Under the pieces are notes generated by a model. The model did no database searches, was not told the DNA's origin, and worked only from the letters and a program-made list of their open reading frames with translations. DNA of 64,000 nt from Pomphorhynchus laevis. Its lineage: Eukaryota > Acanthocephala > Palaeacanthocephala > Echinorhynchida > Pomphorhynchidae. Every line of letters starts with the position of its first letter. Position 1 is the stretch's first letter. The translations under genes and the position numbers were made by a program. This document shows, piece after piece, positions 30,600-41,989 of this stretch. The stretch spans positions 1-64,000 of the forward strand of contig WNNJ02000504.1 in NCBI GenBank assembly GCA_012934845.2. Direction: 5' to 3'.

Positions 30600-33300
30600 C
30601 TGTTCTTAAACAAAATTAATGATCAAGGGCAAGCCTGCGACAACTCTGAAATGCTTTTCATGCAACAGCCCGAATGCTGAATGCAAAGGATGTCGATGTG
30701 CTAAGCAGAATACCCTATGCTCGAATTGCTCAGCTGTGAATTGTTCCAATGGTCATGTAAATTGCTCTGCAACAGCTACCAATAATTTTGCTATGTCCAT
30801 ATTGAGTCAACCGAATTCAGATTGTGAAAACTGATCATTGACATTGTCCTCTTAACAACATAGCAATATAAATTGCACAATGAATACATGCCAAGAGTCT
30901 GATGTATTGTCTATACAGGATATATTTTCGATCGTCATACAACGGAAACCTAACTTATTTCAACTTCCAAACTGTTCATAGTCTAAACAATTTATATCAG
31001 AACTTGCACGCATATTCAGGGATTCTCTCACTAATTGGGAACTTTTGATAAGTAAATCATCTTTGGACATCTTATTCTTCAACGTAATTCTCGTCATTCT
31101 CCCAAATCATTGAAATCAACTTTATACCGACGATTTACATGTGGTTCAATAATGATTATTTTGGATTATACGCTAAAGCATAGGCCCTTCAAAATATGAA
31201 AGCCATAAAAATTCAACCTTTGAAGTCAAGAGATTGGCGCAAAAAATTCGTCTCATTGGTTAAAAGCTCTAGATTGACACACAGCAATGCATCTTCTAGA
31301 CAACAAATCTTATGATGGCGTTCCTCTGCAACCAAAGGATATGATTGGTTCTAAAACTATTCGGGAATTATTACTCGACAAGCACCCTGTACCGAGCTCA
31401 TTAGATCCTAATGCTGTTAACTGGTCTTTCCCAATCACAGTTCCAAATTTTCACCCTGTGATTTTTGTTCAATCGATAGTGAATCGATAATTCGTGTGGT
31501 TAAACGTGTTAAACGTGGAGAAGATCCCCTCCGGCATTGATGCACAGTCATGGCTACATATGTTAACCAGGTTTGGCCACGAATCTGCTGAATTGACTGG
31601 AGTTTTGTCATCGTTCGCAAAATCTTTAGCTACTGAGCTTATACCAACTAATGTCATAAATGTATTGACTTCAAGCAGATTAATAGCTTTAACCAAAAAA
31701 GCCAGGAATAAGGCCTATTGGTATTAGCGACATTAGTAGGAGAATAATGTCGAAAGCCATTATTTCTATAATTTCCAATGATATTCGAGAAGCGAGCGGA
31801 CAATTGCAAATGTGTGCTAGTCGAAGAGTTGGAGTGGAGTATGTCGCGCACACAGTCCACAAATGCCTGTTAAAAGCTCACGATACAGTTCTTCTCACTG
31901 TCGATGCAGATAATGCATTTAATAGGATAAATCGAAAGGCAGTTATTGCTAATATATCACGCATTTGTCCCTCTATGTCTACCATACCACACAATTTTTA
32001 CGATAACCCTTCAAATTTTTCAACTGGTGATAGTTTCATCAAATCCCAAGAGGGCTTTACGCAAGGTGATGTACTTGCTATGCCAGCTTATGCCGTAGCA
32101 ACCCTGCCATTATTGTTGAGCGTTAACGAGGATTTTCCTCACATCAACCAATTATGGTACACGGATGATGACAATTTAGTCGGTGAATCGTGCAAATTTA
32201 CAAGGCTTTCAAATTCTTGTGTGACTCCAGCCGTGCTTTCGGATTTCATGTCAACAGCAACAAATGTGTGGTACTAACTAGTCCCGAAAATGCAAATAGT
32301 ACCCGCGAACTTTTTAATGATACGGGAATTGACATTGTTGTCGATGACACATTAGTACTTGGTGATCCAATTGGAACAGATGATTATATAAATAAAACAA
32401 CGGAACAAAAGATCTCTAAATATTGCTCATTACTAAATCGTCTTTCTTACTTGTGTATTCTTGATTTGCAGATAATCTATGCTGGTATGACCATATCGCT
32501 TTAGCATAAATGGATTCACTTGCAACGAACCACAAACTGTTCAATTGGTAGTTTCGATGATCTCGATGCCACCATTCAGAAGCGTTTTGAGAAACTTTTT
32601 AATTTGAAATTGCCTGACGACGATTATTTATGGCCATTATTTACCCTTCCGTTTAGACTATGTGGTCTAGGTATTGCTGACCCACGTTTTACTGCGATAG
32701 AAGAATATAAAAACCCAAAAGATATATGCCTTCCATATTTAAATGGCTTATACGATGTGTACTTGATGACTGAACAAGCCAAACGCATTGCCCTTATAGG
32801 CACTTCAAAGATTGATCTTCAAAAGTCATTACTTAGAGATCGAGTAGCTAACGTTGGTGACAATTTGTTACGTATTATGGAACATCTACAAGTCAAAGGT
32901 GCCTCGTCATGGCTATCCACATATCCTACGAGTGATCGTTGGGCTCGAACTAGCAATGTAGAATTTCGTGACGCACTTGCAGCTAGATATCGTAGACTAC
33001 CACTAGACGCGCCCTCTCATTGCCCTTGCCAACACTACTGCCTGTAAATTCTAGTATTCATTTCGAGCGCATATCTACATCTCGCGCTCATGATGCACGT
33101 TCTGTGGTTTTTATGGAAGTCGTTCGGAGCAAACTTTATTTGATACTTGGGTTGTTAACGTTTTCGCTCAGTCCAACCTATCAAAATCCGCTGAGGCTGC
33201 TTTTACATACCACGAAACACGTAAATTTGCTAAGTGTCAAGAGAGTCACTGCAATAGAGAGGGCGAATTTCGCACCTATCGTGTAATCGTGTTTCGGTGG
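30600..33300 (+). mobile_element. RLE-type LINE, longest copy (R3), broken
   Basis: Starts with a Cys-rich frame (30619-30834), a decayed linker (30840-31280), RT from about 31290 and the C-terminal gate and endonuclease remnants to about 33300. The RT region reads ATELIPTNVINVLTSSRLIA, then RPIGISDISRR in another frame, VDADNAFNRINR (motif A), EGFTQGDVLAMPAYAVA (motif B), QLWYTDDDNLVG (motif C, YTDD) and, later, GASSWLSTYPTSDRW. At least five frameshifts or stops. Family: R2-group-like architecture with one restriction-like endonuclease after RT; exact clade not assigned. Confidence 0.85.
30619..30834 (+). pseudogene. R3 N-terminal Cys cluster
   Basis: MIKGKPATTLKCFSCNSPNA begins a cluster with spacing C-x2-C-x6-C-x2-C-x-C-x6-C-x2-C. 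This is exactly the spacing in LINE-B ORF1 at 9480-9400, although LINE-B has an APE-type enzyme and R3 an RLE-type one. The frame stops after 71 codons and the linker beyond is decayed. Such CXC-like clusters bind zinc and probably nucleic acid; function here is inferred. Confidence 0.65.
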
Positions 33301-33559
33301 AGCAGTAAAATCATCTGAATAATGAATTCAGAGAATTACACGGAAAATGACAATAAAAAAAATCATTCCTACTCATAAGAATTGACAAAATTATGGACAA
33401 AGATTGGAATTCAGTTGGCTCGTTCAATTTTAATGTGTATTGGCGGTCCTCGTTCTACTCGACATCAATCTGCAAACTCAATGAACTAAACTTTGTTTCA
33501 CGTGTTTCTGATTTTGCTTTAATATAAGAATTTTATAAGAAAAGTTATTATTAAATCTT

Positions 33560-33970
33560 TATATTTTGAGAAAGCGATCCAAATATGAGGAACGTATACG
33601 TGAGATCGATCGCAGTTCATCCGATCCTATGGTATTTGCGGCCACTGGTAAGCAGGAAGTATGGCGCAATCCGTCATGCATGCAATTGCCTCAAAAGTTA
33701 GCAGCAAGTGAGGAAGAAGTTACTCCGCGGTGATCTCGTGGTTGCGAGCAAAACTGAGTATCGCGATGGTCAGGCTCATATCGCAATGCTTGCGTGCATA
33801 TCGATCAAGTAGAGGAGTTCCTCCTAATATTACGGAGGGTATCAGCATGCAAATTGTCGATAGCTGAAAAAGAAGCGCCCGCAATCAATTGCAAGCGTAC
33901 ACTCTGATGAAATGTTGATCTTCATTCAATGATTATTATTTATGGGCAATTGGCGGGTAACCTTAATATG
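33560..33970 (+). pseudogene. RLE-type LINE, extreme C-terminus and 3' end (R4)
   Basis: Reads RKRSKYEERIREIDRSSSDP and MVFAATG, then after a shift LRAKLSIAMVRLISQCLRAY to a TGA near 33868. These match R5 (RKLSKYNERIVEVERGTFIP and ISIEIARSASACLRAPRLRK). The 3' UTR ends ATTGGCGGGTAACC then AATATGTATT, the same terminal motif as R5 (ATTTGCGGGTATAATGTGTA). Confidence 0.75.
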
Positions 33971-34134
33971 TATTTATCATTATAAATTATTATTTATATT
34001 CTGTGACAATATTAGGTCTCATAGCTCCCAAGTAAAACCGCTGATCACAATTACCATTTCCTAGATTCATACGCACACATTTTTCAGGATTAATTTTCAT
34101 GCCTGCAGTTTAGCAATTTTGAAAATTAATTTCA

Positions 34135-34290
34135 CGAAATGCAACAAATAAATAAAATAAATGTGTGCAACAAATAAGTGAATTATGCAACAAATAAATG
34201 AATTATGCAACAAATAAATGAATTATGCGACAAATAAATAAAATAAATGAATTATGCAACAAATAAATGAATTATGCGACAAATAAATGC
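34135..34290 (+). repeat. Minisatellite, 20-bp unit
   Basis: About seven units of TGCAACAAATAAATGAATTA with variants (TGCGAC, AAATAAAATAAATG). Units are contiguous without unique spacers. Confidence 0.8.
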
Positions 34291-34371
34291 AACATTAATT
34301 TTACGAGATGAGAAAGCACGATACACATTATGCGAAAATTATCTATATAAACACCAACTTTAGTAGTTGCT

Positions 34372-34850
34372 CAGATCAGCTAACTGAGCCAATGCATTTT
34401 CTTTTATTTATTAATTAAAGAATAATGGTAGAATAACATTTAAATAATAAAATAATAAATAATTAATTATAAATAATTATAAATAATAATTGTTAAATAA
34501 ATAATAAATTACAATATAAGATCTTATACAATTTATATTTATATAAAGTTAAAATTTAAAATTAAAATTAAAAATAAAAGTCGTTTTTTGAATTGCCTAA
34601 TAAATAACAGATTATGTATCAGAATAAGGATTAGAGGTCATCAGGAGGAACTGGTATGCTATCATGTTTCTGCTCATATTCCTCGACCCCAAATAACAGC
34701 CGGGCCTAATACCAATAAAACATATAGACTAATCATAAACTTCACTAATAAATGTAAATATAGCATAAATATAGATAGACTTTTAAATAATTTTAATAGT
34801 AAATGCCGGCAATATCGAATAGGGTGTCTAAAAGCATTGTGGTAGCGACC
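34372..34850 (+). mobile_element. Naiad-like PLE, 5' fragment (N1)
   Basis: Begins AGATCAGCTAACTGAG, the conserved end, runs through A/T DNA and TATCAGAATAAGGATTAGAG, and reads TYRLIINFTNKCKYSINIDR, the N-terminal stretch also found in N2 at 36790. It ends after about 480 bp. A fossil fragment. Confidence 0.7.
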
Positions 34851-34879
34851 TCCTTTCTCTGACTATTTGTACTAGTGGA

Positions 34880-34907
34880 AATAATCTAATAATATTATTA
34901 GATTATT
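34880..34907. repeat. Perfect 28-bp palindrome without spacer
   Basis: AATAATCTAATAAT is followed at once by its reverse complement ATTATTAGATTATT. Confidence 0.9.
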
Positions 34908-35130
34908 ATATTATTTATTGCATTTTGACTAAATAATTACAACAATTTGGCTATACAAATATAATGAATAATATATAATATATTACATATATATTACATA
35001 AATATTTATTATATATATTACATATACTTTTATAAAATATAGATATCTTATATTTTATATTAGATATATTATATAATATTATATATTATATATAAATCTT
35101 ATATATTATATATTAGATATATTTATATAT

Positions 35131-35716
35131 ATCAGATCAGCTAACTGAGTATACGTATATTAAATTATTTATAAATTAAATATAATGATAAATAAAAATT
35201 AAAAAAAATAAAATATTAAATATCGATACAATGAGAGTCTATATCATTTTTATCTGATTGCTTCGTGAGAGAAGGTGAGGTATGGTATGTGGATCGTAAC
35301 TTGCCAACGGAATTGACAGCTTCTTTGGTAATTAATATTTCCGACTCAGTTTCCATACCCAGACTAGACATGATTTTACTAATTGTGAAATTCGATATCA
35401 TATCATCTGGGAGTATAGGGCTGGTGTTTTTGTATCTCTCAGGTCCCCATCATAGGTATGATTAGACACAATATCTTGACTTGGCATAGTTTGGCAATCT
35501 TCACTCAATAGATCATTCGTCTGAGTTATATCTTTAAGTAATATTTATATAATATTATAAATATAATATTATATTTTATATATTAATTTTATATATTATA
35601 TATTAAATATATTTATATCTATATCAGATCAGCTAACTGAGTATACGTATATTAAATTATTTATAAATTAAATATAATGATAAATAAAAATTAAAAAAAA
35701 TAAAATATTAAATAAT
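35131..35716. repeat. Direct repeat of a Naiad-like end around a 400-bp segment
   Basis: About 90 bases starting CAGATCAGCTAACTGAGTAT are the same at 35131-35222 and 35627-35716. The segment between contains a 66-codon frame with no known motif. Either two Naiad-like 5' ends in tandem, or a small unit flanked by direct copies. Confidence 0.65.
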
Positions 35717-36779
35717 AAATAATTAGAAATAATAATTTTAATAAGATTTCATATAACTTAAATCAAGTTAAAATTTAGAATTTGAATTTAAAATAAAAGT
35801 CAATTATTATGAATCGACTAATTCAAATAAATAATAGAAGCCATTTATGAGGAACTGCTATGTTATCAGGTTTCAGACTTTATTGATGATATATGTGTAA
35901 ATGAAAATAAAAAAGAATAATAATTATTAATAATTATTAATCATTGATTATATTATAATTAAATAATAAATGATTATTATATAAGATTTTTTATAATTTA
36001 TATCAAGTTAAAATTTAAAATTTAAATTTAAATTAATAGTCAATTTTTATGAATTGACTAATAAATTACAGACGTTGTATCATAATCAGAATTAGAGGTC
36101 ATCAGTATGAACTGCTATGCTATAATGTTTCGGCCCCTATTCCACGACCCAACATAGCAGCGTGGCCAAATACGTGTTAAGGACGTATCTCCTCTGATGT
36201 AATTTGATTATATAGTATCTTATTCTAATACAAAGTATATTATTTATTATTCATCCATAAAAATTTGCCACTTAAGAGTTTAAATTTATTTTTAATTATA
36301 TTGTGCTGATATAAATCAGATTTTGGCTCCTAACTCCTCTACCCAACATAGCAGCGGGTCCAAATACGTGTAAATTAAAAGTAATTTTTACTTAATAAAA
36401 CTTTGACTCCTATATGACGTATAAAAATAAGGACGAAAATAAAATAGCAGACGATATATCAGAATATATCAGGATAATGTATTGATTTTGCCCAAGCGTT
36501 GAAAATAGGGACCGCCTATACATTTTAATGGAGATGTGAGCATCTGATGACCTACCGGTCTGAGCATTTATAGTTGACAATCAATTATGCAGTGGTTTTT
36601 TAGCCATTGTAGAAATATGGATAATAATGTCGTGCTACAACCAGAAGAATTTCAGCTCGCGGATGCAATCAAGTAAAAATATATTTTTTATATTTTATAA
36701 TTAACGACTATGATAGGCTAAGTTGTATAATAGACAGTTATTGTAATACAAAATACTATAATCGTACAATAAATGTTAA

Positions 36780-38720
36780 TAATAACAATAGAAAATATAC
36801 ATTAACCATAAACTTCATTAATAAATGTATAGAGAACATAAATATAGGTAGACTTTTAAATAATTCTAAAAGTAAAGAAATAATAGGGTCAGATTTAAGT
36901 AAATATATTCCTAAAATAAGGTATAAACTCCTACCACCATTAGGACGAAAAATTTGTAATTATAATAAAGAATTAAAATCAATATGTAACGATAATATTA
37001 GAAACATAATGGAAACAGAATGCAATTGTAAAAGTCTTAGTTTTGATAAAATAAATGAACATATATGTACCCATAATCTAGAATTAATTGAAAATTGTGA
37101 ATTAAGAAAGCTGCTATCAAAAGGGTATAAATATAGATTAAATAATAACAACGACAAAAATAAAATTTACAATTCGTTATATAACAACTTAAATGATTAC
37201 TTTAGTAAGCTGATTAATAGTGAAAGCACGAATATATCTAAGATAGATATTTGGAAAGATTATATGTTTGATAAAATTAAAAATAAAATGAAAATAGCAA
37301 ACAATTACAAAAGGAAAGATAAAATTAATAAAGATATGTATAAAGAACTTACTAAATTAAAGGAATAACTATATAATAACAACTATTGATAAAGCTAGTA
37401 ATAACTTTGTCTTCATATGCAAAAAGCTTTATTATGAAATACTAATGAAAGAGGTTAATTCTAATGATTTAAATGTAAATCCAACATATGAACGTAGTGA
37501 GTTGAGTTTAGAAACAATTATTACAAGTCACTGTTCTATAATGGATAAAAAGGGTATAAAGGTTGAATTAGATAATAAAACTATACCTATATTATATTGG
37601 AATCCAAAATTACATAAAAATCCAATAAAACCTAGGTTCATATGTAGTGCGTTTAAATGTACATTAAAACCACTTTCTGTCTATATGAATAAAATACTTA
37701 AAGTAATTAAAGCACATTTTAAAAAATATTGCAAGGTAATCGAAATTAATACTGGTATAAAACACTATTTTAGTATAAATTCTACAAAAGAATTTTTAGA
37801 ACAGACGAAAGGAATGAATTTTCAAAATATAAATACATACGATTTTAGTACGCTTTATACAAATCTAGATTTAGTACATATTAAAGAAGCGTTAGTAAAA
37901 TTAATTAATCTTATATCCGGATAAGATATATAAAGTTATAATAATTATAACGCCTATCTAACAAAAATTAAAACCATCAAGTAAATATAAATATATGGAT
38001 AAAATTGAATTAATAGAATCCTTAAATATTTTGATAAATCAAAATTATTTAAAAGTAGGGACATCTATATTTAGACAAGTAAAAGGTGTTCCAATGGGTG
38101 GTAATAGTAACCCAATTATAGCTGACTTGTTTTTAAGCTTTATAGAATATGAATTTGTTCATAACTGTGTAAAAACTAAATCTAAACAATATAAATATAT
38201 GAAATATATGTTTCGATACATTGATGATATATGTGTATTTAATTCTAATAATTTTTATTCAATTAGTAAACAGATTTATCCAGAAAGCCTTATTCTTAAC
38301 AAAACCAATATTAATGATAAAGGAGGTAAAATGATAATATTAATGAAAGCCTTATTCTTAACAAAACCAATATTAATGATAAAGAAGGTGTATATCTAGA
38401 TATAAACATTAAATTAACATTAACTAAAACTACTATTAATTTATATCGTAAAGATGACAAATTTAAATTTACAAGAAACATATTTTTGCATGAGCATTCA
38501 TGCATACCATAAATTATAAAATATAATACATTAAATAATTAAATTTTAAGAATCGCAACAATATGTAATGATATTGGCTTTATTCAAATCATTTAAATAA
38601 TTTAATAGATACATATTTTAAACTAGGTTACTATAAAAATAACATCAAGCAGAAAATAGTAAAATATATAAATCAACACAATAATATAAAGAATAAATTT
38701 AAACTCTTAAGTGGCAAATT
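36780..38720 (+). pseudogene. N2 reverse transcriptase region, Naiad-like
   Basis: Conserved blocks in order: LTINFINKCIENINIG, KIRYKLLPPLGRKICNYN, EHICTHNLELIENCELRKLL with GYKYRLN, DKASNNFVFICKKLYYEI, LYWNPKLHKNPIKPRFIC, TYDFSTLYTNLDL (RT motif A), VKGVPMGGNSNPIIADLFLS (motif B) and FRYIDDICVFNS (motif C, IDD). The blocks before RT (LRKLLSKGYKYR, DKASNNFV) are those I associate with the Naiad/Chlamys group of PLEs, whose GIY-YIG domain is N-terminal; I do not see a clear GIY-YIG here. Fossil, with several breaks. Confidence 0.75.
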
Positions 38721-38817
38721 TTGATGGATAGATAATAAATAATATACTTTGTATTAGAATAAGATACTAGATAGTTTTATCAGAGAAAATACATCATTAG
38801 CATGTATTTGGCCCTCG

Positions 38818-38890
38818 CTGCTATGTTGGGTAGAGGAGTTAGGGGCCGAAACCTGATAGCATAGCAGTTCCTCCTGATGACCTCTAATTC
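38818..38890 (+). ncRNA. Possible hammerhead modules in the N2 3' end
   Basis: CTGCTATG, GGUA, GAGGAG, TTAGGGG, GAAAC, CATAGCAG, TTCCTC, CTGATGA, CCTCTAATTC. CATAGCAG pairs with CTGCTATG (stem III), TTCCTC with GAGGAG (stem I, one wobble), CCTCTAATTC with GAGTTAGGGG (stem II, two wobbles, two extra C). The module order is a rotation of that in the array at 47651-49471, not of a standard hammerhead. An identical block is at 59734-59806. Confidence 0.4.
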
Positions 38891-39109
38891 TTATTCTGAT
38901 ACAACGTCTGTTATTTATTAGTCAATTTATAAAAATGACGTTTATTTTAAATTTCAATTTTTTTATTTTAACTTGATTTAAATTATAAAAAATCTTATAA
39001 CAATTATATATTTTATTATTTAATTATAAGATTTTGATTTAGCATTATTATGTTTTGTCTATTTTATAATTATATTAAATACGTAGACTCAGTTAGCTGA
39101 TTTGATTTT

Positions 39110-39870
39110 TCCGTTTAAAAATGACATTGGTCTCTCGTTGTCAAAATGACAAAATTTAAATGACAAAATCATCCTCGAATCTGGACATGTAAGCTACTTT
39201 GAAGAAGTTTCTTAAGAAAATAATATATTTATTCTTAAAGATATTTGCATGGACTGTTATACCAGAATATCAAAACTGCAATTCCTTGATTCCAATGAAC
39301 GTTCTGCCAAATTCAGGAAATTGTTGAGATAATAAGTGTAGTCACAATAAAGAGGTGATAAAATTAGAAATATGAAGCTTTTTAAACTCGACAGAACGAA
39401 CGAAGCAATCAGTCAAAAGTATGATCGATTTAAAATAGTAGTTGCTTTATTGTAGCGCACAGAAAAAACAGAATAAATAAATAAAGATTTTATTAAAACA
39501 TACAACCGTATGTGGAAACGTTTTGTCAAAATTAGAATGAATAAGCAAAAATGGAAGGATTCGTACCACATAATGAGAGGATTTTAGCAGACGGAGGCCA
39601 ACGATCTTATCACATGATCTCCATACCTCCCTTCTGTTCGAACACATCACCTCCTTCAAAGCTTTGTTCTTCCAGTCTGAAGGAGCCTTCCACTGCCCGT
39701 CTTCTTAAAGGACTTACGCTTCCAAACTCCACATCGCAGCCAAGGCCATCGCAGGTGAGTCACCTTCGGAACTTAGCAGAGAAGTTTAGTGGTACTAAGT
39801 TCGCTTTGTAGTAAGGATAATTTTCTTTTGAATTTCCAACACGTTACTGTATCAGAGAAACAACCACAAC
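39110..39870. other. Unassigned stretch
   Basis: Short frames on both strands (39447-39659 minus, 39551-39811 plus) show no motif I recognise. No repeat boundary seen apart from the Naiad end at 39107. Confidence 0.4.
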
Positions 39871-39878
39871 CGGAAGAC

Positions 39879-40555
39879 TCAAGCCTTTTTAGAACCATTC
39901 TTTTTTTCCACACTAGAGCAGTGGTAATTTCCAGAATCGTTGTTGTCCTCCATCAGCGTTATAGTCGCAGGATAGTCATTTCCATAACCGTTGCAGTCAT
40001 TGAGTCTGTTATCTGATAGAACATCAATTACATCGACAATATTAAATGTATCTACAGTGTCAACGTCTGAACTATAAGCCCGGATAATTTCACAATCCTC
40101 ATCACTGTCGTTTCCAGTTCTGCTATCAATAAGAGCATCATCACACTCTCTTTCGGTTTCGATTATGTAATCAGAAAAGTCTTCAGATCATTCATCCTCA
40201 TTGTCGATAGATCCCACGTTGATTTCTCTATGAACATATACAGTGCCATCACTGCCCTCGATAAATACTTCATCACAATCGTAACCTATAAACCCCTGGA
40301 AGTTGACTTCGACATGGTCAATGTAAAAACGCAAAACACCCTTCGAATTGAGAAAATCCAACAAGAAATGTTTAAGAGAGCGATCCAAGCGTTCAGAAAA
40401 ATCCTCTCGATTATCCACGGTATCCCCCTGACAATTGTCCAGCGTTGGCCATATCTTCAAGAACAATTCATAAGCAAAATTCATTTGACCAGCTGACTCC
40501 ATAGTTAGTTTTCTAAAGTTACTTACAGATTCCTTTGAAGCTCCGACGTGCACAA
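39879..40555 (-). CDS. Unidentified acidic open frame with one internal TGA
   Basis: Minus strand, first in-frame ATG at 40502-40500 (MESAGQMNFAYELFLKIW). The frame runs to TGA at 40190-40188 (after EINVGSIDNEDE) and stays open in the same frame for another 102 codons (SEDFSDYIIETERECDD, RTGNDSDEDCEIIRAYSSDV) to TGA at 39881-39879. The sequence is strongly acidic and keeps the same character on both sides of the internal TGA, so I think it is one coding unit, either interrupted by a point change or with a genuine C-terminus at 40188. Upstream the frame has no stop back to an A-rich tract, so an upstream exon is possible. I do not recognise the family. It could be a host gene or part of a DNA transposon. 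Confidence 0.45.
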
Positions 40556-40559
40556 ATTG

Positions 40560-40770
40560 TCGGTTTTTTTTTGTTTTTTTTTTATTGTTTTTTTTTATTT
40601 TTTTTTAAATAACAGAACAGTTTTAACCACCAAATATGAAAACATATTTGGTGGTAAAATATTTGGTTGTAAAACGTTTTAGCCCCAAATATTTGGTGCC
40701 TAAACGCCAAATATGAACTAATTTGGGGAAGTGAACGTTTATAATGTTTCATAACATTATAAACAAAGAA
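40560..40770. repeat. T-rich tract and two perfect hairpins
   Basis: A T-rich run (40565-40608) precedes ACCACCAAATATG-AAAA-CATATTTGGTGGT (40626-40655, 13 bp) and GTTTATAATGTT-TCAT-AACATTATAAAC (40737-40764, 12 bp). Between them the word CCAAATAT recurs in both orientations. Confidence 0.85.
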
Positions 40771-41131
40771 ACATCATAACTGACAACGTAATCCTCAAAT
40801 TCAACCAAAAGTAATTTACATAAACTAAATGATCAATTATTCCGCTACTGTCTTTCTCATTGCAACAAGATAAGCTTAGCATAAGATTAACGTATATCTT
40901 ATTTCTTATTGTAATGCCTGTTTATAACTGAGCAATGTCGACTAGAGAATGAGCTGTTTTTTAGCGTGATGGGATTTACGAGATACCCAATATTTACACG
41001 TATCCGGGTATATTTTCATTTAATGCCAGATGCTCAAGATTTATTCGTAAAATATAATAATTTTATTCTTTTATCATCGTTGATTAAATTACTCGACTGC
41101 TTAACCTAGATCTTGTTTTTACAAACTTTAA

Positions 41132-41176
41132 CAACGGTAGACGCGTTTCGCTCTAACGGAGCTCATCAGTACCGTG
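41132..41176 (-). ncRNA. Hammerhead ribozyme, minimal type I (copy 1)
   Basis: Minus strand: CACGGTA, CTGATGA, GCTC-CGTTA-GAGC, GAAA, CGCG, TC, then TACCGTTG. Stem I is seven perfect pairs (CACGGTA with TACCGTTG, last pair wobble). Stem II is four pairs including the conserved G10.1-C11.1. Stem III is the two-pair CGCG form typical of PLE hammerheads. All core bases (CUGAUGA, GAAA, UC) are present. Confidence 0.85.
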
Positions 41177-41594
41177 ACTTTAATAATGATCCATAGGCAC
41201 CTTAACACACGCTAAACAATGTCTAAAGCTCGAAAAACAGAACTACCCTTAATCTGAATAATCAGAGGAAATTTAGCATAAGATCTGTGCATGGCAGTGC
41301 GTATTGCGGTTTAATCATGTATCAGGCACTAAATTCCTTTTAATAGAAATGCTGTTTTACAGGGACACTTTAAAGTGTACAAATATATAAAATATAATTT
41401 GTTGTTACACCTGCCCTGGGACACACAATGGTGTACTCGTAAATAAATCACTATGTTTTCCTCATGAAGAGGCATAAACACCAGGCAGCGTTCTATATAT
41501 CCTCATCAGATCAAGAAATAGAAACGAATTATTCTCGCAATATTCAAAGTCGCTACGTATGCCCAGTCATCATATGTGTGACGACAAACTTCAA

Positions 41595-41639
41595 CAACGG
41601 TAGACGCGTTTCGCTCTAACGGAGCTCATCAGTGCCGTG
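41595..41639 (-). ncRNA. Hammerhead ribozyme, minimal type I (copy 2)
   Basis: Same as copy 1 except one mismatch in stem I (CACGGCA against TACCGTTG). The core is complete. It sits 463 bp downstream of copy 1 in plus coordinates, so tandem transcripts could be cut into unit-length RNAs. Confidence 0.8.
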
Positions 41640-41989
41640 ACTTTAATAATCATCCATAGGCACCTTAAGACACGCTTAAACAGTGTTCAAAGCTCGAAAA
41701 GCAGAACTACCCTGAGTTGTGATAAGGAAGTCTCCTCTACATTTAATCGAATTCCGCTTATATATTAAACTATATTATATATATTAAACTATATTATATA
41801 TGACAGAGACGACGGCATTTCAGATTAAATAGATAATATTTCGGTACCAAATATTTACCGTATAAAGGCGTTTCTAAATTGATATTTTAATTTCTTATTT
41901 TTGCAAGTTTTAGATTTTATCGATTCAATTTGATGTATATAATCCACAACAACTCATATCGGCTTTTGCTACTGTTATTTCGCACAAAA

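Larger units (their letters stand above)
35627..39107 (+). mobile_element. Naiad-like Penelope element (N2) with long inverted ends
   Basis: The left end is AGATCAGCTAACTGAG and the right end is its inverse, ACTCAGTTAGCTGATTTGAT (39088-39107). The segment 35985-36310 is the reverse complement of the 3' terminal part (about 38680-39010), including the last coding bases. The coding part lies at 36780-38720. Broken by several breaks; the overall layout is intact. PLEs are known to carry terminal repeats in direct or inverted orientation. Confidence 0.75.
41080..41745 (-). repeat. PLE terminal repeats, two tandem units with hammerheads
   Basis: The segment CAACGGTAGACGCGTTTCGC ... GCACCTTAA(C/G)ACACGCT ... 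AAGCTCGAAAA(A/G)CAGAACTACCCT occurs at 41132-41255 and 41595-41715. Each unit encodes a canonical hammerhead on the minus strand. The second runs into GTGATAAGGAAGTCT(C/G)CTCTAC, shared with the ends at 47720 and 48355, which links the two groups of PLE ends. Confidence 0.7.

Noticed and set aside
34135-34290. CRISPR-like array
   Set aside because: Units of 20 bp are contiguous with no unique spacers, in a eukaryotic AT-rich context. It is a minisatellite.
8437-40190. UGA read as a sense codon (changed genetic code)
   Set aside because: Several elements end with TGA at their natural C-terminus (LINE-B ORF2 at 5602, the L2-like fragment at 4433, R5 at 62037, R6 at 62188) and Trp is written TGG throughout. 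Two frames crossing one TGA are not enough.
40565-40610. Poly(A) tail of a retrogene beside the acidic open frame
   Set aside because: The A-rich strand lies upstream of the frame in its own reading direction, not after its 3' end.
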